This document shows positions 54,100 through 64,000 of a stretch of 64,000 nt of DNA, one piece after another. Position 1 is the stretch's first letter. Each line of letters opens with the position of its first letter. The notes beneath the pieces were generated by a model. It was not told where the DNA came from and did no database searches. It saw nothing but the letters and a program-made list of their open reading frames with translations. A program made the position numbers and the translations under genes. The stretch spans positions 1-64,000 of the forward strand of contig JAOAHI010000007.1 in the NCBI GenBank assembly GCA_026415315.1, in the 5' to 3' direction. The DNA is from Methylohalobius sp. GTDB taxonomy: Bacteria > Pseudomonadota > Gammaproteobacteria > Methylococcales > Methylothermaceae.

Positions 54100-54719
54100 C
54101 CCAAACGCTCCTCCAACACCTTGGCCGCAGCTAAGCTGACTACGACCCTCTCTGCCGCCACCAGAGAGACAGGATCGACTCGACCCGCTTCTTTGAGCTG
54201 CACGTAGGGAACATTGCGCACTGCAGACTCTAATACCGCCGTTTTCTTGTCGACCAAAATCAATACCTGCCTATCCAAACCGTACTCTTTAAGCTTGCTC
54301 ACAACCGCCTTAGTTTTAGGCTCGTTGGGCAAAAGATCGGCACTGACTGCCAAGCGATTCTGGCGCAGCAGTTCGGACAAGATGCAGCGCATCCCAGCCC
54401 GGTACATCTTCTTGTTGAGCTTTTGCCTGTAATCGCGAGGAGAAGCGGCAAACACCACACCACCGCCCCGCCACAACGGGCTTCGGATGGTACCAGCGCG
54501 CGCCCGCCCTGTGCCTTTCTGACGCCAAGGCTTTTTGCCTCCACCGCTGACGGCAGAGCGATTTTTCTGCGCTTTGGTCCCCGCTCTGCCATTGGTCAAA
54601 TAGGTGGTCACCAACTGGTGCACCAAAGGCTCGTTAAAAGTCTGACCAAAAACGATTTCCGAAACCGACACCGGTTGCGCCGAATCTTTCTCGCTAATAA
54701 CCGGAATTTCAACACTCAT
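54096..54719 (-). CDS. rplD: 50S ribosomal protein L4
   Basis: Tunnel protein; in E. coli it also represses its own S10 operon. The 207-residue protein has the extended loop QKNRSAVSGGGKKPWRQKGT GRARAGTIRSPLWRGGG, diagnostic of L4. No S10-leader-type structure is evident upstream because rpsJ follows tuf directly, so L4 leader control of the E. coli kind seems absent. Confidence 0.98.
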   Translation of the reverse strand: MSVEIPVISEKDSAQPVSVSEIVFGQTFNEPLVHQLVTTYLTNGRAGTKAQKNRSAVSGGGKKPWRQKGTGRARAGTIRSPLWRGGGVVFAASPRDYRQKLNKKMYRAGMRCILSELLRQNRLAVSADLLPNEPKTKAVVSKLKEYGLDRQVLILVDKKTAVLESAVRNVPYVQLKEAGRVDPVSLVAAERVVVSLAAAKVLEERLG

Positions 54720-54722
54720 GGC

Positions 54723-55373
54723 TTATCCCACACTACACGTTTTTGCCGCGGGTCGAATAAGGACATCGGCCCCCTTATGCCCGGGTATCGCTCCTTTGAC
54801 CAAAAGCAGATTACGCTCCCTATCTACCGCTACGATCTGCAGATTCTGCACCGTTCGGCGCACGCCACCCATCCGTCCAGCCATCCGCTTGCCCTTAAAA
54901 ACTCTTCCCGGAGTTTGGCGCTGCCCAATCGAACCAGGCACTCTATGAGACAGTGAATTGCCATGACTTGCGTCCTGACTGCTGAAGTGGTGGCGCTTGA
55001 TCGTCCCGGCAAAACCTTTGCCTATGGTGATGCCAGAGACATCGACGTATTGGCCCACGCTAAATCTGTCTATGCCAAATGTCGATCCCACCTGAAGACC
55101 TTCCCCCTCACCCTCATCTAGGCGAAACTCCCACAACCCTCGCCCCGGCTCAACACCAGCTTTTGCAAAGTGTCCGGCCTCTGGCTTAGTTAAGCGGGAG
55201 AGCTTGCATTTACCAGTGGTTACCTGTACTGCCCGATAGCCGTCGCGCTCTAAAATGCGGAGCTGAGTGACGCGGTGTTCCTCTACTTGAACTACGGTTA
55301 TCGGAATAGACCGACCCTCTTCCGTAAATACTCGAGTCATGCCACATTTGCGTCCAACTACTCCAATTGCCAT
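54723..55373 (-). CDS. rplC: 50S ribosomal protein L3
   Basis: Early assembly protein near the peptidyl-transferase centre. The 216-residue protein starts [20 protein letters not shown] and contains [20 protein letters not shown] and [20 protein letters not shown], typical of L3, including the glutamine region methylated in E. coli. ATG at 55373 is the conserved start. Confidence 0.98.
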   Translation of the reverse strand: MAIGVVGRKCGMTRVFTEEGRSIPITVVQVEEHRVTQLRILERDGYRAVQVTTGKCKLSRLTKPEAGHFAKAGVEPGRGLWEFRLDEGEGEGLQVGSTFGIDRFSVGQYVDVSGITIGKGFAGTIKRHHFSSQDASHGNSLSHRVPGSIGQRQTPGRVFKGKRMAGRMGGVRRTVQNLQIVAVDRERNLLLVKGAIPGHKGADVLIRPAAKTCSVG

Positions 55374-55384
55374 GGCAATCATCC

Positions 55385-55699
55385 TCAATTCAACTTGATC
55401 TGCACGTCCACCCCAGCTGCCAAATCTAATTTCATTAAGGCATCAACTGTCTTATCCGTGGGTTCAACAATGTCAATCAATCGCTTATGCGTTCTGATCT
55501 CATACTGATCGCGCGCGTCCTTATTGACGTGCGGCGAGATCAATACCGTATACCGCTCTTTTTTCGTGGGCAGGGGAATTGGACCCAATACTTGGGCCCC
55601 AGTGCGTTTTGCCGTCTCAACGATCTCGTGGGTGGATTGCTCCACCAAACGATGGTCAAAGCTTTTCAATCGAATGCGTATCCGCTGTCGCTTGTCCAT
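55385..55699 (-). CDS. rpsJ: 30S ribosomal protein S10
   Basis: Head protein that also serves as NusE in antitermination. The 104-residue protein starts [20 protein letters not shown] and has [39 protein letters not shown] at 55699 is the family start; the upstream in-frame region lies inside tuf. Only four bases separate it from the tuf stop, so the str and S10 operons are joined. Confidence 0.98.
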   Translation of the reverse strand: MDKRQRIRIRLKSFDHRLVEQSTHEIVETAKRTGAQVLGPIPLPTKKERYTVLISPHVNKDARDQYEIRTHKRLIDIVEPTDKTVDALMKLDLAAGVDVQIKLN

Positions 55700-55703
55700 A
55701 GCC

Positions 55704-56897
55704 TTACTCAATGATTTTGGTGACGACGCCGGCGCCGACGGTACGACCTCCCTCCCGAATCGCAAACCGCAACCCTTCCTCCATCGCAATCGGCGCAATC
55801 AACTTCACCACAATCTTCACATTGTCCCCCGGCATCACCATCTCCACCCCAGAAGGTAACTCCACCGACCCCGTCACATCCGTCGTCCGAAAATAAAACT
55901 GCGGCCGATACCCCGCAAAAAACGGCGTGTGCCGACCCCCCTCCTCCTTGGACAACACATATACCTCCGCCTCAAAATGCGTGTGCGGCGTTATGCTCCC
56001 AGGCCGAGCTAACACCTGACCACGCTCCACCTCATCCCGCTTGGTCCCACGTAACAATACCCCCACATTGTCCCCAGCTACCCCCTCATCCAGCAGCTTG
56101 CGAAACATCTCCACCCCAGTCACCGTAGTCTTGGCCGTAGGACGCAACCCCACAATCTCTACCTCATCCCCTACCTTCACCTTGCCGCGCTCAATCCGCC
56201 CAGTCACCACCGTCCCACGCCCAGAGATCGAAAAAACATCCTCTATCGGCATCAAAAACGGCTGATCCACCGCACGCACCGGCTCCGGAATGTATTCGTC
56301 CATCGCCTCCATCAGCTTCAATACCGACGGCACCCCAATCTCGCTCGCGTCCCCCTCCAACGCCTTGAGCGCACTCCCTACCACCACCGGTATCTCATCC
56401 CCAGGAAATTCATACTTGGACAGTAACTCCCTCACCTCCATCTCCACTAACTCCAATAACTCCGCATCGTCCACCATGTCGGCCTTGTTCAAATACACCA
56501 CAATGTACGGCACCCCCACCTGCCGCGCCAGCAAAATGTGCTCCCGCGTCTGCGGCATCGGCCCATCCGCCGCCGATACCACCAAAATCGCCCCATCCAT
56601 CTGCGCCGCACCCGTAATCATGTTCTTGACATAATCGGCATGCCCAGGACAATCTACATGCGCATAATGCCGCTTGCCACTCTCATACTCCACATGCGAC
56701 GTCGAAATCGTTATCCCACGCTCCCGCTCCTCCGGCGCCTTGTCAATCCGATCATACGGCACAAACTCCGCCCCACTAAAATGCTCCGCCGATACCTTCG
56801 TCAACGCCGCCGTCAACGTCGTCTTCCCATGATCTACATGCCCTATCGTCCCCACATTCACATGCGGCTTTCTCCGCTCAAACCTCTGCTTGGCCAC
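55704..56897 (-). CDS. tuf: elongation factor Tu
   Basis: GTPase that brings aminoacyl-tRNA to the ribosome. The 397-residue protein has [14 protein letters not shown] (G1), [12 protein letters not shown] (G3) and NKADMVDD (G4), with beta-barrel domains 2 and 3 complete. The start is GTG with a GAGGTGA box. Codon use is remarkable: Gly is mostly GGG, Val GTG, Thr ACG and Leu TTG, unlike fusA and the ribosomal genes. Only the last dozen codons switch to C-ending ones (GTC GGC GCC). The protein reads [20 protein letters not shown], which differs from the enterobacterial form. Transfer or gene conversion may explain this. Confidence 0.98.
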   Translation of the reverse strand: MAKQRFERRKPHVNVGTIGHVDHGKTTLTAALTKVSAEHFSGAEFVPYDRIDKAPEERERGITISTSHVEYESGKRHYAHVDCPGHADYVKNMITGAAQMDGAILVVSAADGPMPQTREHILLARQVGVPYIVVYLNKADMVDDAELLELVEMEVRELLSKYEFPGDEIPVVVGSALKALEGDASEIGVPSVLKLMEAMDEYIPEPVRAVDQPFLMPIEDVFSISGRGTVVTGRIERGKVKVGDEVEIVGLRPTAKTTVTGVEMFRKLLDEGVAGDNVGVLLRGTKRDEVERGQVLARPGSITPHTHFEAEVYVLSKEEGGRHTPFFAGYRPQFYFRTTDVTGSVELPSGVEMVMPGDNVKIVVKLIAPIAMEEGLRFAIREGGRTVGAGVVTKIIE

Positions 56898-56927
56898 AAC
56901 TTCACCTCACTTAAAAGCAACTTTGAG

Positions 56928-59024
<2,097 letters not shown>

Positions 59025-59056
59025 AGCGTCAAATCCTTAAAATCAAAATCAGCTTA

Positions 59057-59524
59057 TCACCAGCGATAGTGAGAGAAGGCTTTGTTGGCCTCGGCCATTC
59101 TATGGGTGTCTTCGCGCTTCTTGACCGCTGCGCCGCGACCCTCCATGGCATCCAACAACTCCCCTGCCAAACGCTGGGGCATAGTTTTCTCACTTCTCTT
59201 GCGCGCCGCATCGATCAACCAACGCATCCCTAGAGAACGGCGCCGATCCGGCCGAACTTCAACCGGCACCTGGTAAGTAGCTCCACCCACCCGGCGAGAT
59301 TTCACCTCAACCAAAGGCTGTACGCTCTCTAACGCTTTCTCTAGCACGCCTAACAGATCCTGGTGCCCTCTGCTCTGAACTATATCTAAGGCCCCATAAA
59401 CAATCCGTTCAGCCAGCGATTTCTTGCCGTTGACCATCACCATATTGATAAACTTGGCTATGGCCTCGCTCCTAAACCGAGGATCCGGCAATACTTGCCG
59501 TTTTTCTGCCCGTCTTCTTCTCAT
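59057..59524 (-). CDS. rpsG: 30S ribosomal protein S7
   Basis: Head assembly protein contacting the E-site; in E. coli it represses the str operon. The 155-residue protein has [35 protein letters not shown] and [24 protein letters not shown]. Between rpsL and fusA. Confidence 0.98.
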   Translation of the reverse strand: MRRRRAEKRQVLPDPRFRSEAIAKFINMVMVNGKKSLAERIVYGALDIVQSRGHQDLLGVLEKALESVQPLVEVKSRRVGGATYQVPVEVRPDRRRSLGMRWLIDAARKRSEKTMPQRLAGELLDAMEGRGAAVKKREDTHRMAEANKAFSHYRW

Positions 59525-59539
59525 TGCCGCCTACTATTG

Positions 59540-59914
59540 TTAACTTTTGGGTTTTTTGGCCCCATATTTGGAGCGGCCCTGCTTGCGGTTGTTTACCCCC
59601 GCACAATCAAGAGCGCCGCGCACGACATGATAGCGAACGCCGGGCAAATCCTTCACCCTCCCGCCGCGAATTAATACCACAGAGTGCTCCTGAAGGTTGT
59701 GACCTTCGCCGCCAATATAGGTAGTCACCTCGGCGCCGTTCGTCAACCGAACACGGGCTACCTTGCGCAGCGCGGAGTTGGGCTTTTTCGGCGTGGTGGT
59801 ATACACCCGCGTACAGACCCCTCTTTTCTGCGGACAGGCACCCAACGCAGGCACGCTGCTTTTCTCTTCCTTGCTGACTCGAGGTTTTCTAACCAATTGG
59901 TTGATTGTGGCCAT
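59540..59914 (-). CDS. rpsL: 30S ribosomal protein S12
   Basis: Decoding-centre protein. The 124-residue protein has [20 protein letters not shown], which includes the lysine that is changed in streptomycin-resistant mutants and is wild-type here. It also has [20 protein letters not shown] with the aspartate that is methylthiolated in E. coli. First gene of the str unit, with a leader of about 110 bases after the predicted promoter. Confidence 0.98.
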   Translation of the reverse strand: MATINQLVRKPRVSKEEKSSVPALGACPQKRGVCTRVYTTTPKKPNSALRKVARVRLTNGAEVTTYIGGEGHNLQEHSVVLIRGGRVKDLPGVRYHVVRGALDCAGVNNRKQGRSKYGAKKPKS

Positions 59915-60034
59915 CTCTATTTCCTCTAACCAAGCAGTGCTCTGAAAGCTTAAGACGCTTCGAGCGCTCTGCTTTAACTTTTCAACTATATCAATGCCTT
60001 AAGAGAATCTACAGCTTCCAGCTGAAAGCTGCTT

Positions 60035-60063
60035 ATTTTAGATAGGAAATAGCCAGCTGTCAA
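60035..60063 (-). promoter_or_regulatory. sigma-70 promoter of the ribosomal superoperon
   Basis: On the minus strand TTGACA (60063-60058) matches the -35 consensus perfectly, and TAAAAT (60040-60035) matches the -10 box in five of six bases, with an optimal 17-base spacer. It lies in the 179-base gap between rpoC and rpsL and is the only strong promoter seen for the 32 genes that follow. A hairpin sequence (60012-60031) lies at the predicted start point. Confidence 0.78.
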
Positions 60064-60081
60064 CAAAGCCAGCCGGCTATT
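60048..60081. repeat. 7-bp inverted repeat flanking the -35 box of the str promoter
   Basis: AATAGCC (60048-60054) and GGCTATT (60075-60081) are perfect complements 20 bases apart and bracket the TTGACA element. Either a regulator-binding site or an RNA hairpin at the end of the rpoBC transcript; no T-run follows, so strong termination is unlikely. Confidence 0.45.
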
Positions 60082-60093
60082 CAAGATAGCTGC

Positions 60094-63000
60094 TTACGGA
60101 TTAAGCGCTTTCTTAAGCGCCTCTTCCACGCTTTCCGTATCGATCGCCTCGACTTCGCGTACTTGCGGCACCTGAATCATGGCGCGCTTGCGCTTGCGCT
60201 CACGGTGATAAGCCAGACCAGTACCAGCGGGAATCAGCCGACCCACGATCACGTTTTCTTTTAGACCATGGAGATCATCACGCAAGCCGCGCACCGCGGC
60301 CTCCGTCAATACCCGTGTAGTTTCCTGGAACGAAGCAGCCGAAATAAAGGACTCGGTTGCCAAAGAAGCCTTGGTAATCCCCAGCAGCACCGGCTGGAAA
60401 ATAGCCGGACGTTTACCTTCCCGCTCGAGAGCCTCGTTCTCCTCGAGAATCCTCGAACGTTCTACCTCCTCACCTACTAGGTATCGCGTATCCCCTGGAT
60501 CGGTAATCTCAACCTTACGTAGCATCTGGCGAATAATCACCTCGATGTGTTTGTCGTTGATTTTTACCCCTTGTAGGCGATATACATCCTGGATCTCCTT
60601 CACCAGGTAAGCGGCAAGGTCTTCCACTCCGCGTAGGCGCAAAATGTCGTGCGGAGTCATCTCCCCTTCGGCAATGGTTTCCCCTTGCTCTACCCGCTCG
60701 CCCTCGAAGACAGTAATATGGCGCCACTTCGGGATGAGGATCTCATGTTGATTGCCTTCATCGTCGGTAATGATAAGACGGTGCTTGCCCTTGGTCTCTT
60801 TGCCAAAGCTAACCGTGCCGCTCACTTCAGCCAGGATCGCAGGGTCTTTGGTCTTACGCGCCTCGAACAAATCCGCCACCCGCGGCAGCCCGCCAGTAAT
60901 GTCGCGAGTCTTAGTGGATTCCTGCGGAATTCTGGCCAAGATATCCCCCACAGCCACCTGGTCGCCGTCGCGGATATTGACGATTGCCCCACCGGGCAAA
61001 AAGTATTGGGCCGGAATATCCGTGCCGGGAATGCGCACGTCATTTCCCGCTTCATCCACCAGTCGGATCAATGGACGCAAGTCGCGCCCAGCCGGGGGAC
61101 GAAGCTTAGGATCGATTACCACCATTGAGCTCAGGCCAGTAACCTCATCGGATTGCTCGCGTACGGTCAGACCCTCGGCAAAGTTTTCCAATTTGGCGAT
61201 TCCACTTACTTCGGTAATTACCGGATGAGTATGCGGATCCCAATTAGCGACCATCTCGCCCAGCTTGACCTCCGAACCGTCCTCTACGCTAAGGATGGCT
61301 CCATATGGGATTTTGTAGCGCTCACGTTCCCGCCCGTACTCGTCGATGACACTCACTTCACCCGAACGGGACACAGCTACCAGCTTCCCCTCTTTGTTAC
61401 GCACCGTTTTGAGATTGGTCAGGCGGATCGTCCCCGAAGACTTAACCTCAATGCTCGAAATCGCAGCTGAGCGCGAAGCAGCCCCCCCAATATGGAAAGT
61501 TCGCATCGTCAGTTGGGTTCCTGGCTCACCTATGGACTGGGCAGCAATCACCCCCACAGCCTCACCCACACTGACCAGGTGTCCGCGTCCCAGATCTCTT
61601 CCATAGCACTTGGCGCAAACCCCATATCGGGTCTCACAAGTGATCACCGAGCGCACTTTGACCTGCTCAATGCTGTGTTGCTCGAGGATCTTGACGCAGC
61701 GCTCATCCAGCAGCGTACCTGCCGGCACCACAACTTCCTGGGTATTCGGGTCCAAAACATCCTTGGCCACCACCCTACCGAGCACTCGCTCAGACAACGG
61801 CTCTACCACATCGCCGCCCTCGATGATGGGAACCATAGTGATGCCGTTGGTGGTACCACAATCGTGTTCGACCACCACTAAATCCTGTCCAACATCTACC
61901 AGACGGCGAGTCAGGTATCCCGAGTTAGCAGTCTTGAGCGCAGTGTCCGCCAGCCCTTTGCGCGCCCCATGGGTGGAAATGAAGTACTGGAGCACATTCA
62001 AGCCTTCACGGAAGTTGGCAGTGATCGGAGTTTCAATGATAGAGCCATCCGGTTTAGCCATCAGCCCTCGCATCCCCGCTAACTGGCGAATCTGAGCCGC
62101 CGAGCCACGAGCACCAGAGTCAGCCATCATAAAAATGGAGTTAAAAGACTTTTGCTTGACCCGATTGCCCTGGGCGTCGATGACCTCCTCCTCACCCAGC
62201 GCTCTCATCATGGCCTTGGCTACCTGTTCATTGGCGTGCGACCAGATGTCCACGACTTTGTTGTAACGCTCTCCGTCAGTCACTAACCCCTGCTCGTATT
62301 GGCGCTGAATTTCCATGACTTCCCGTTCCGCGGCATAGATAATTTGCTCTTTTTCCGCTGGAATCACCATGTCGTCCATGCCAAACGAGATCCCAGCGCG
62401 AGTGGCGTAGGAAAAGCCCAGGTACATAAGTTGGTCGGCAAATACGACCGTGGTTTTAAGACCTAGGTTACGGTAGCAGACGTTGATCAAATTAGAGATG
62501 GCTTTTTTGGTCATGTCCTGGTTGATCAAGTCGAAGGACAACCCTTCAGGAACAATATCCCAAATCAAGGCCCGACCCGCCGTAGTCTCGACCATCCGGC
62601 ATCGCTCTGTGATGCCGTTGCCTTCCCCGACGATCTTCTCAACCACACGCAGTTTGATCTTGGCATGCAGATCGACGACCTTGTGGTCCAACGCCCGCTT
62701 GACCTCGTCTACATCGACAAACATCATGCCTTCGCCACGGACATTGACCCGCTCGCGGCTCATGTAGTAGAGCCCGAGCACGATATCTTGGGTCGGATGA
62801 ATGATAGGCTCCCCGTTGGCTGGCGAGAGAATGTTGTTGGAAGACATCATCAAGGCCCGCGCCTCGATTTGCGCCTCCAACGACAAAGGCACATGGACTG
62901 CCATCTGGTCGCCGTCGAAATCGGCATTGAACGCAGTACAAACTAGAGGATGAAGCTGGATCGCTTTGCCCTCAATGAGTACCGGTTCAAACGCCTGGAT

Positions 63001-64000
63001 TCCCAGCCGATGTAAGGTTGGAGCTCGGTTTAGCAAAACCGGATGTTCGCGGATTACTTCGTCCAGCACATCCCACACCGCTGGCTCTTCGTGTTCCACC
63101 ATGCGTTTGGCAGCTTTGATTGTCGTAGCAATCCCGCGCGCTTGCAGCTTTCCAAATATAAACGGCTTAAACAATTCCAACGCCATCTTCTTCGGCAAAC
63201 CGCACTGGTGTAGGCGCAACGTGGGGCCCACTACGATCACCGACCGGCCGGAGTAGTCCACCCGCTTGCCCAAGAGGTTCTGGCGAAACCGACCTTGTTT
63301 GCCTTTAATCATGTCCGCTAAGGATTTGAGCGGACGCTTGTTAGTGCCAGTGATGGCTCGTCCTCTGCGCCCATTATCCAGCAGCGCGTCCACCGCTTCC
63401 TGCAGCATCCGACGCTCATTGCGCACGATGATATCCGGCGCATTAAGCTCCAGCAGCCGGCGTAGGCGATTGTTGCGGTTGATGACGCGTCGGTATAAGT
63501 CATTGAGGTCGGAGGTAGCAAACCGTCCGCCATCCAAAGGCACCAACGGCCTGAGGTCCGGCGGCAAGACTGGCAGTACCGTCAAAATCATCCACTCGGG
63601 CCGGTTATTCGAATTTAAAAAGGCCTCGACCAGCTTCAACCGCTTGGAGAGCTTGCGGATCTTAGTTTCCGAATTGGACTGGTCAATTTCGGCACGAAGC
63701 TTGGCCACTTCAGCCTTTAAGTCCATGGACTTGAGCAACTCCTGTATTGCCTCCGCCCCCATTTTGGCCTCGAAGTCGTCGCCGTACTTCTCGACCGCCT
63801 CCAAGTAGTCCTCGTCGGTGAGGAGCTGGCCTCGCTCTAGAGGTGTCATACCCGGATCGACCACGATGAACGACTCGAAATACAGCACGCGCTCAATGTC
63901 TCGTAAAGTCATGTCGAGCATCAAAGCGATCCGCGACGGTAACGACTTTAAAAACCAAATGTGCGCCACCGGGCTAGCAAGCTCGATATGGCCCATGCGT
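60094..64000 (-). CDS. rpoC: RNA polymerase beta-prime subunit (5' end outside the window)
   Basis: Catalytic subunit of RNA polymerase. About 1300 residues are present; by comparison with E. coli, whose [17 protein letters not shown] matches the first residues seen here, roughly 100 N-terminal residues including the zinc ribbon lie beyond the window end. The active-site motif [12 protein letters not shown] is intact. The bridge-helix/trigger-loop region follows, and the second zinc site appears as [19 protein letters not shown]. The gene precedes the str operon as usual. Confidence 0.98.
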   Translation of the reverse strand, partial: RMGHIELASPVAHIWFLKSLPSRIALMLDMTLRDIERVLYFESFIVVDPGMTPLERGQLLTDEDYLEAVEKYGDDFEAKMGAEAIQELLKSMDLKAEVAKLRAEIDQSNSETKIRKLSKRLKLVEAFLNSNNRPEWMILTVLPVLPPDLRPLVPLDGGRFATSDLNDLYRRVINRNNRLRRLLELNAPDIIVRNERRMLQEAVDALLDNGRRGRAITGTNKRPLKSLADMIKGKQGRFRQNLLGKRVDYSGRSVIVVGPTLRLHQCGLPKKMALELFKPFIFGKLQARGIATTIKAAKRMVEHEEPAVWDVLDEVIREHPVLLNRAPTLHRLGIQAFEPVLIEGKAIQLHPLVCTAFNADFDGDQMAVHVPLSLEAQIEARALMMSSNNILSPANGEPIIHPTQDIVLGLYYMSRERVNVRGEGMMFVDVDEVKRALDHKVVDLHAKIKLRVVEKIVGEGNGITERCRMVETTAGRALIWDIVPEGLSFDLINQDMTKKAISNLINVCYRNLGLKTTVVFADQLMYLGFSYATRAGISFGMDDMVIPAEKEQIIYAAEREVMEIQRQYEQGLVTDGERYNKVVDIWSHANEQVAKAMMRALGEEEVIDAQGNRVKQKSFNSIFMMADSGARGSAAQIRQLAGMRGLMAKPDGSIIETPITANFREGLNVLQYFISTHGARKGLADTALKTANSGYLTRRLVDVGQDLVVVEHDCGTTNGITMVPIIEGGDVVEPLSERVLGRVVAKDVLDPNTQEVVVPAGTLLDERCVKILEQHSIEQVKVRSVITCETRYGVCAKCYGRDLGRGHLVSVGEAVGVIAAQSIGEPGTQLTMRTFHIGGAASRSAAISSIEVKSSGTIRLTNLKTVRNKEGKLVAVSRSGEVSVIDEYGRERERYKIPYGAILSVEDGSEVKLGEMVANWDPHTHPVITEVSGIAKLENFAEGLTVREQSDEVTGLSSMVVIDPKLRPPAGRDLRPLIRLVDEAGNDVRIPGTDIPAQYFLPGGAIVNIRDGDQVAVGDILARIPQESTKTRDITGGLPRVADLFEARKTKDPAILAEVSGTVSFGKETKGKHRLIITDDEGNQHEILIPKWRHITVFEGERVEQGETIAEGEMTPHDILRLRGVEDLAAYLVKEIQDVYRLQGVKINDKHIEVIIRQMLRKVEITDPGDTRYLVGEEVERSRILEENEALEREGKRPAIFQPVLLGITKASLATESFISAASFQETTRVLTEAAVRGLRDDLHGLKENVIVGRLIPAGTGLAYHRERKRKRAMIQVPQVREVEAIDTESVEEALKKALNP

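Noticed and set aside
59915-60093. Rho-independent terminator behind rpoC
   Set aside because: Dyads are present, but none is followed by a T-run on the minus strand, so read-through into rpsL is at least as likely.

Overview
The window looks like chromosomal DNA of a gammaproteobacterium. The ribosomal-protein block runs rpoC-rpsL-rpsG-fusA-tuf-rpsJ...secY-rpmJ-rpsM-rpsK-rpsD-rpoA-rplQ, with no adk, map or infA between secY and rpsM. There is an RpoS-type sigma factor, a gltB/gltD pair, AmpD, and a ribF-ileS-lspA block downstream of murJ. The genus cannot be named from sequence reading alone. No rRNA, CRISPR array, insertion sequence, integrase or phage gene was seen. Every stretch without a gene is shorter than about 250 bases.

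Region 1 (1-9 kb) holds housekeeping genes. They are gltX, a hotdog-like protein, a divergent PRPP-synthetase-like gene followed by rpiA and a bcp peroxiredoxin, then on the minus strand a COG2187-type kinase, a Nudix hydrolase, a DEAD-box RNA helicase and rpoS. RpiA makes ribose 5-phosphate, the substrate of the PRPP-synthetase-like neighbour. The helicase leader can fold into a roughly 20-bp hairpin that buries its own ribosome-binding site.

Region 2 (9-25 kb) starts with gltB-gltD (ammonium assimilation), which have a recognisable promoter and a palindrome. It continues with a TetR regulator, a Ycf45/SpoIIIAA-like ATPase with an R3H-like tail, a K+-independent proton-pumping pyrophosphatase, a DUF1631 protein and ampD. 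It ends with a minus-strand group: amino-acid permease, unknown protein, lspA and ileS. The permease seems to start at a CTG that overlaps the preceding stop codon. The ileS gene carries one reading-frame break.

Region 3 (29-37 kb) is the accessory part and lies between murJ and ribF, which are usually near neighbours. On the plus strand are six co-directional genes: two His-containing membrane proteins, a CopC-like protein that has lost the copper-binding histidines, an anchored periplasmic protein, a FecA-like TonB-dependent receptor and an anchored periplasmic protein. I do not recognise this as a known system; it is the best candidate for an undescribed envelope transport or sensing system. 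On the minus strand, joined to murJ by a four-base overlap, is a large VanZ/heparinase II-III fusion that may be a membrane-anchored polysaccharide lyase.

Region 4 (38.8-42.3 kb) has an outer-membrane barrel protein, an unrecognised 456-residue protein, a tRNA-His/tRNA-Lys pair with a strong promoter, and an EmrE-type efflux pump.

Region 5 (42.3-64 kb) is the fused str/S10/spc/alpha ribosomal superoperon on the minus strand. It starts from a near-consensus promoter behind rpoC, which is cut off by the window end. The tuf gene uses strikingly G-ending codons except in its last few codons, unlike all its neighbours.
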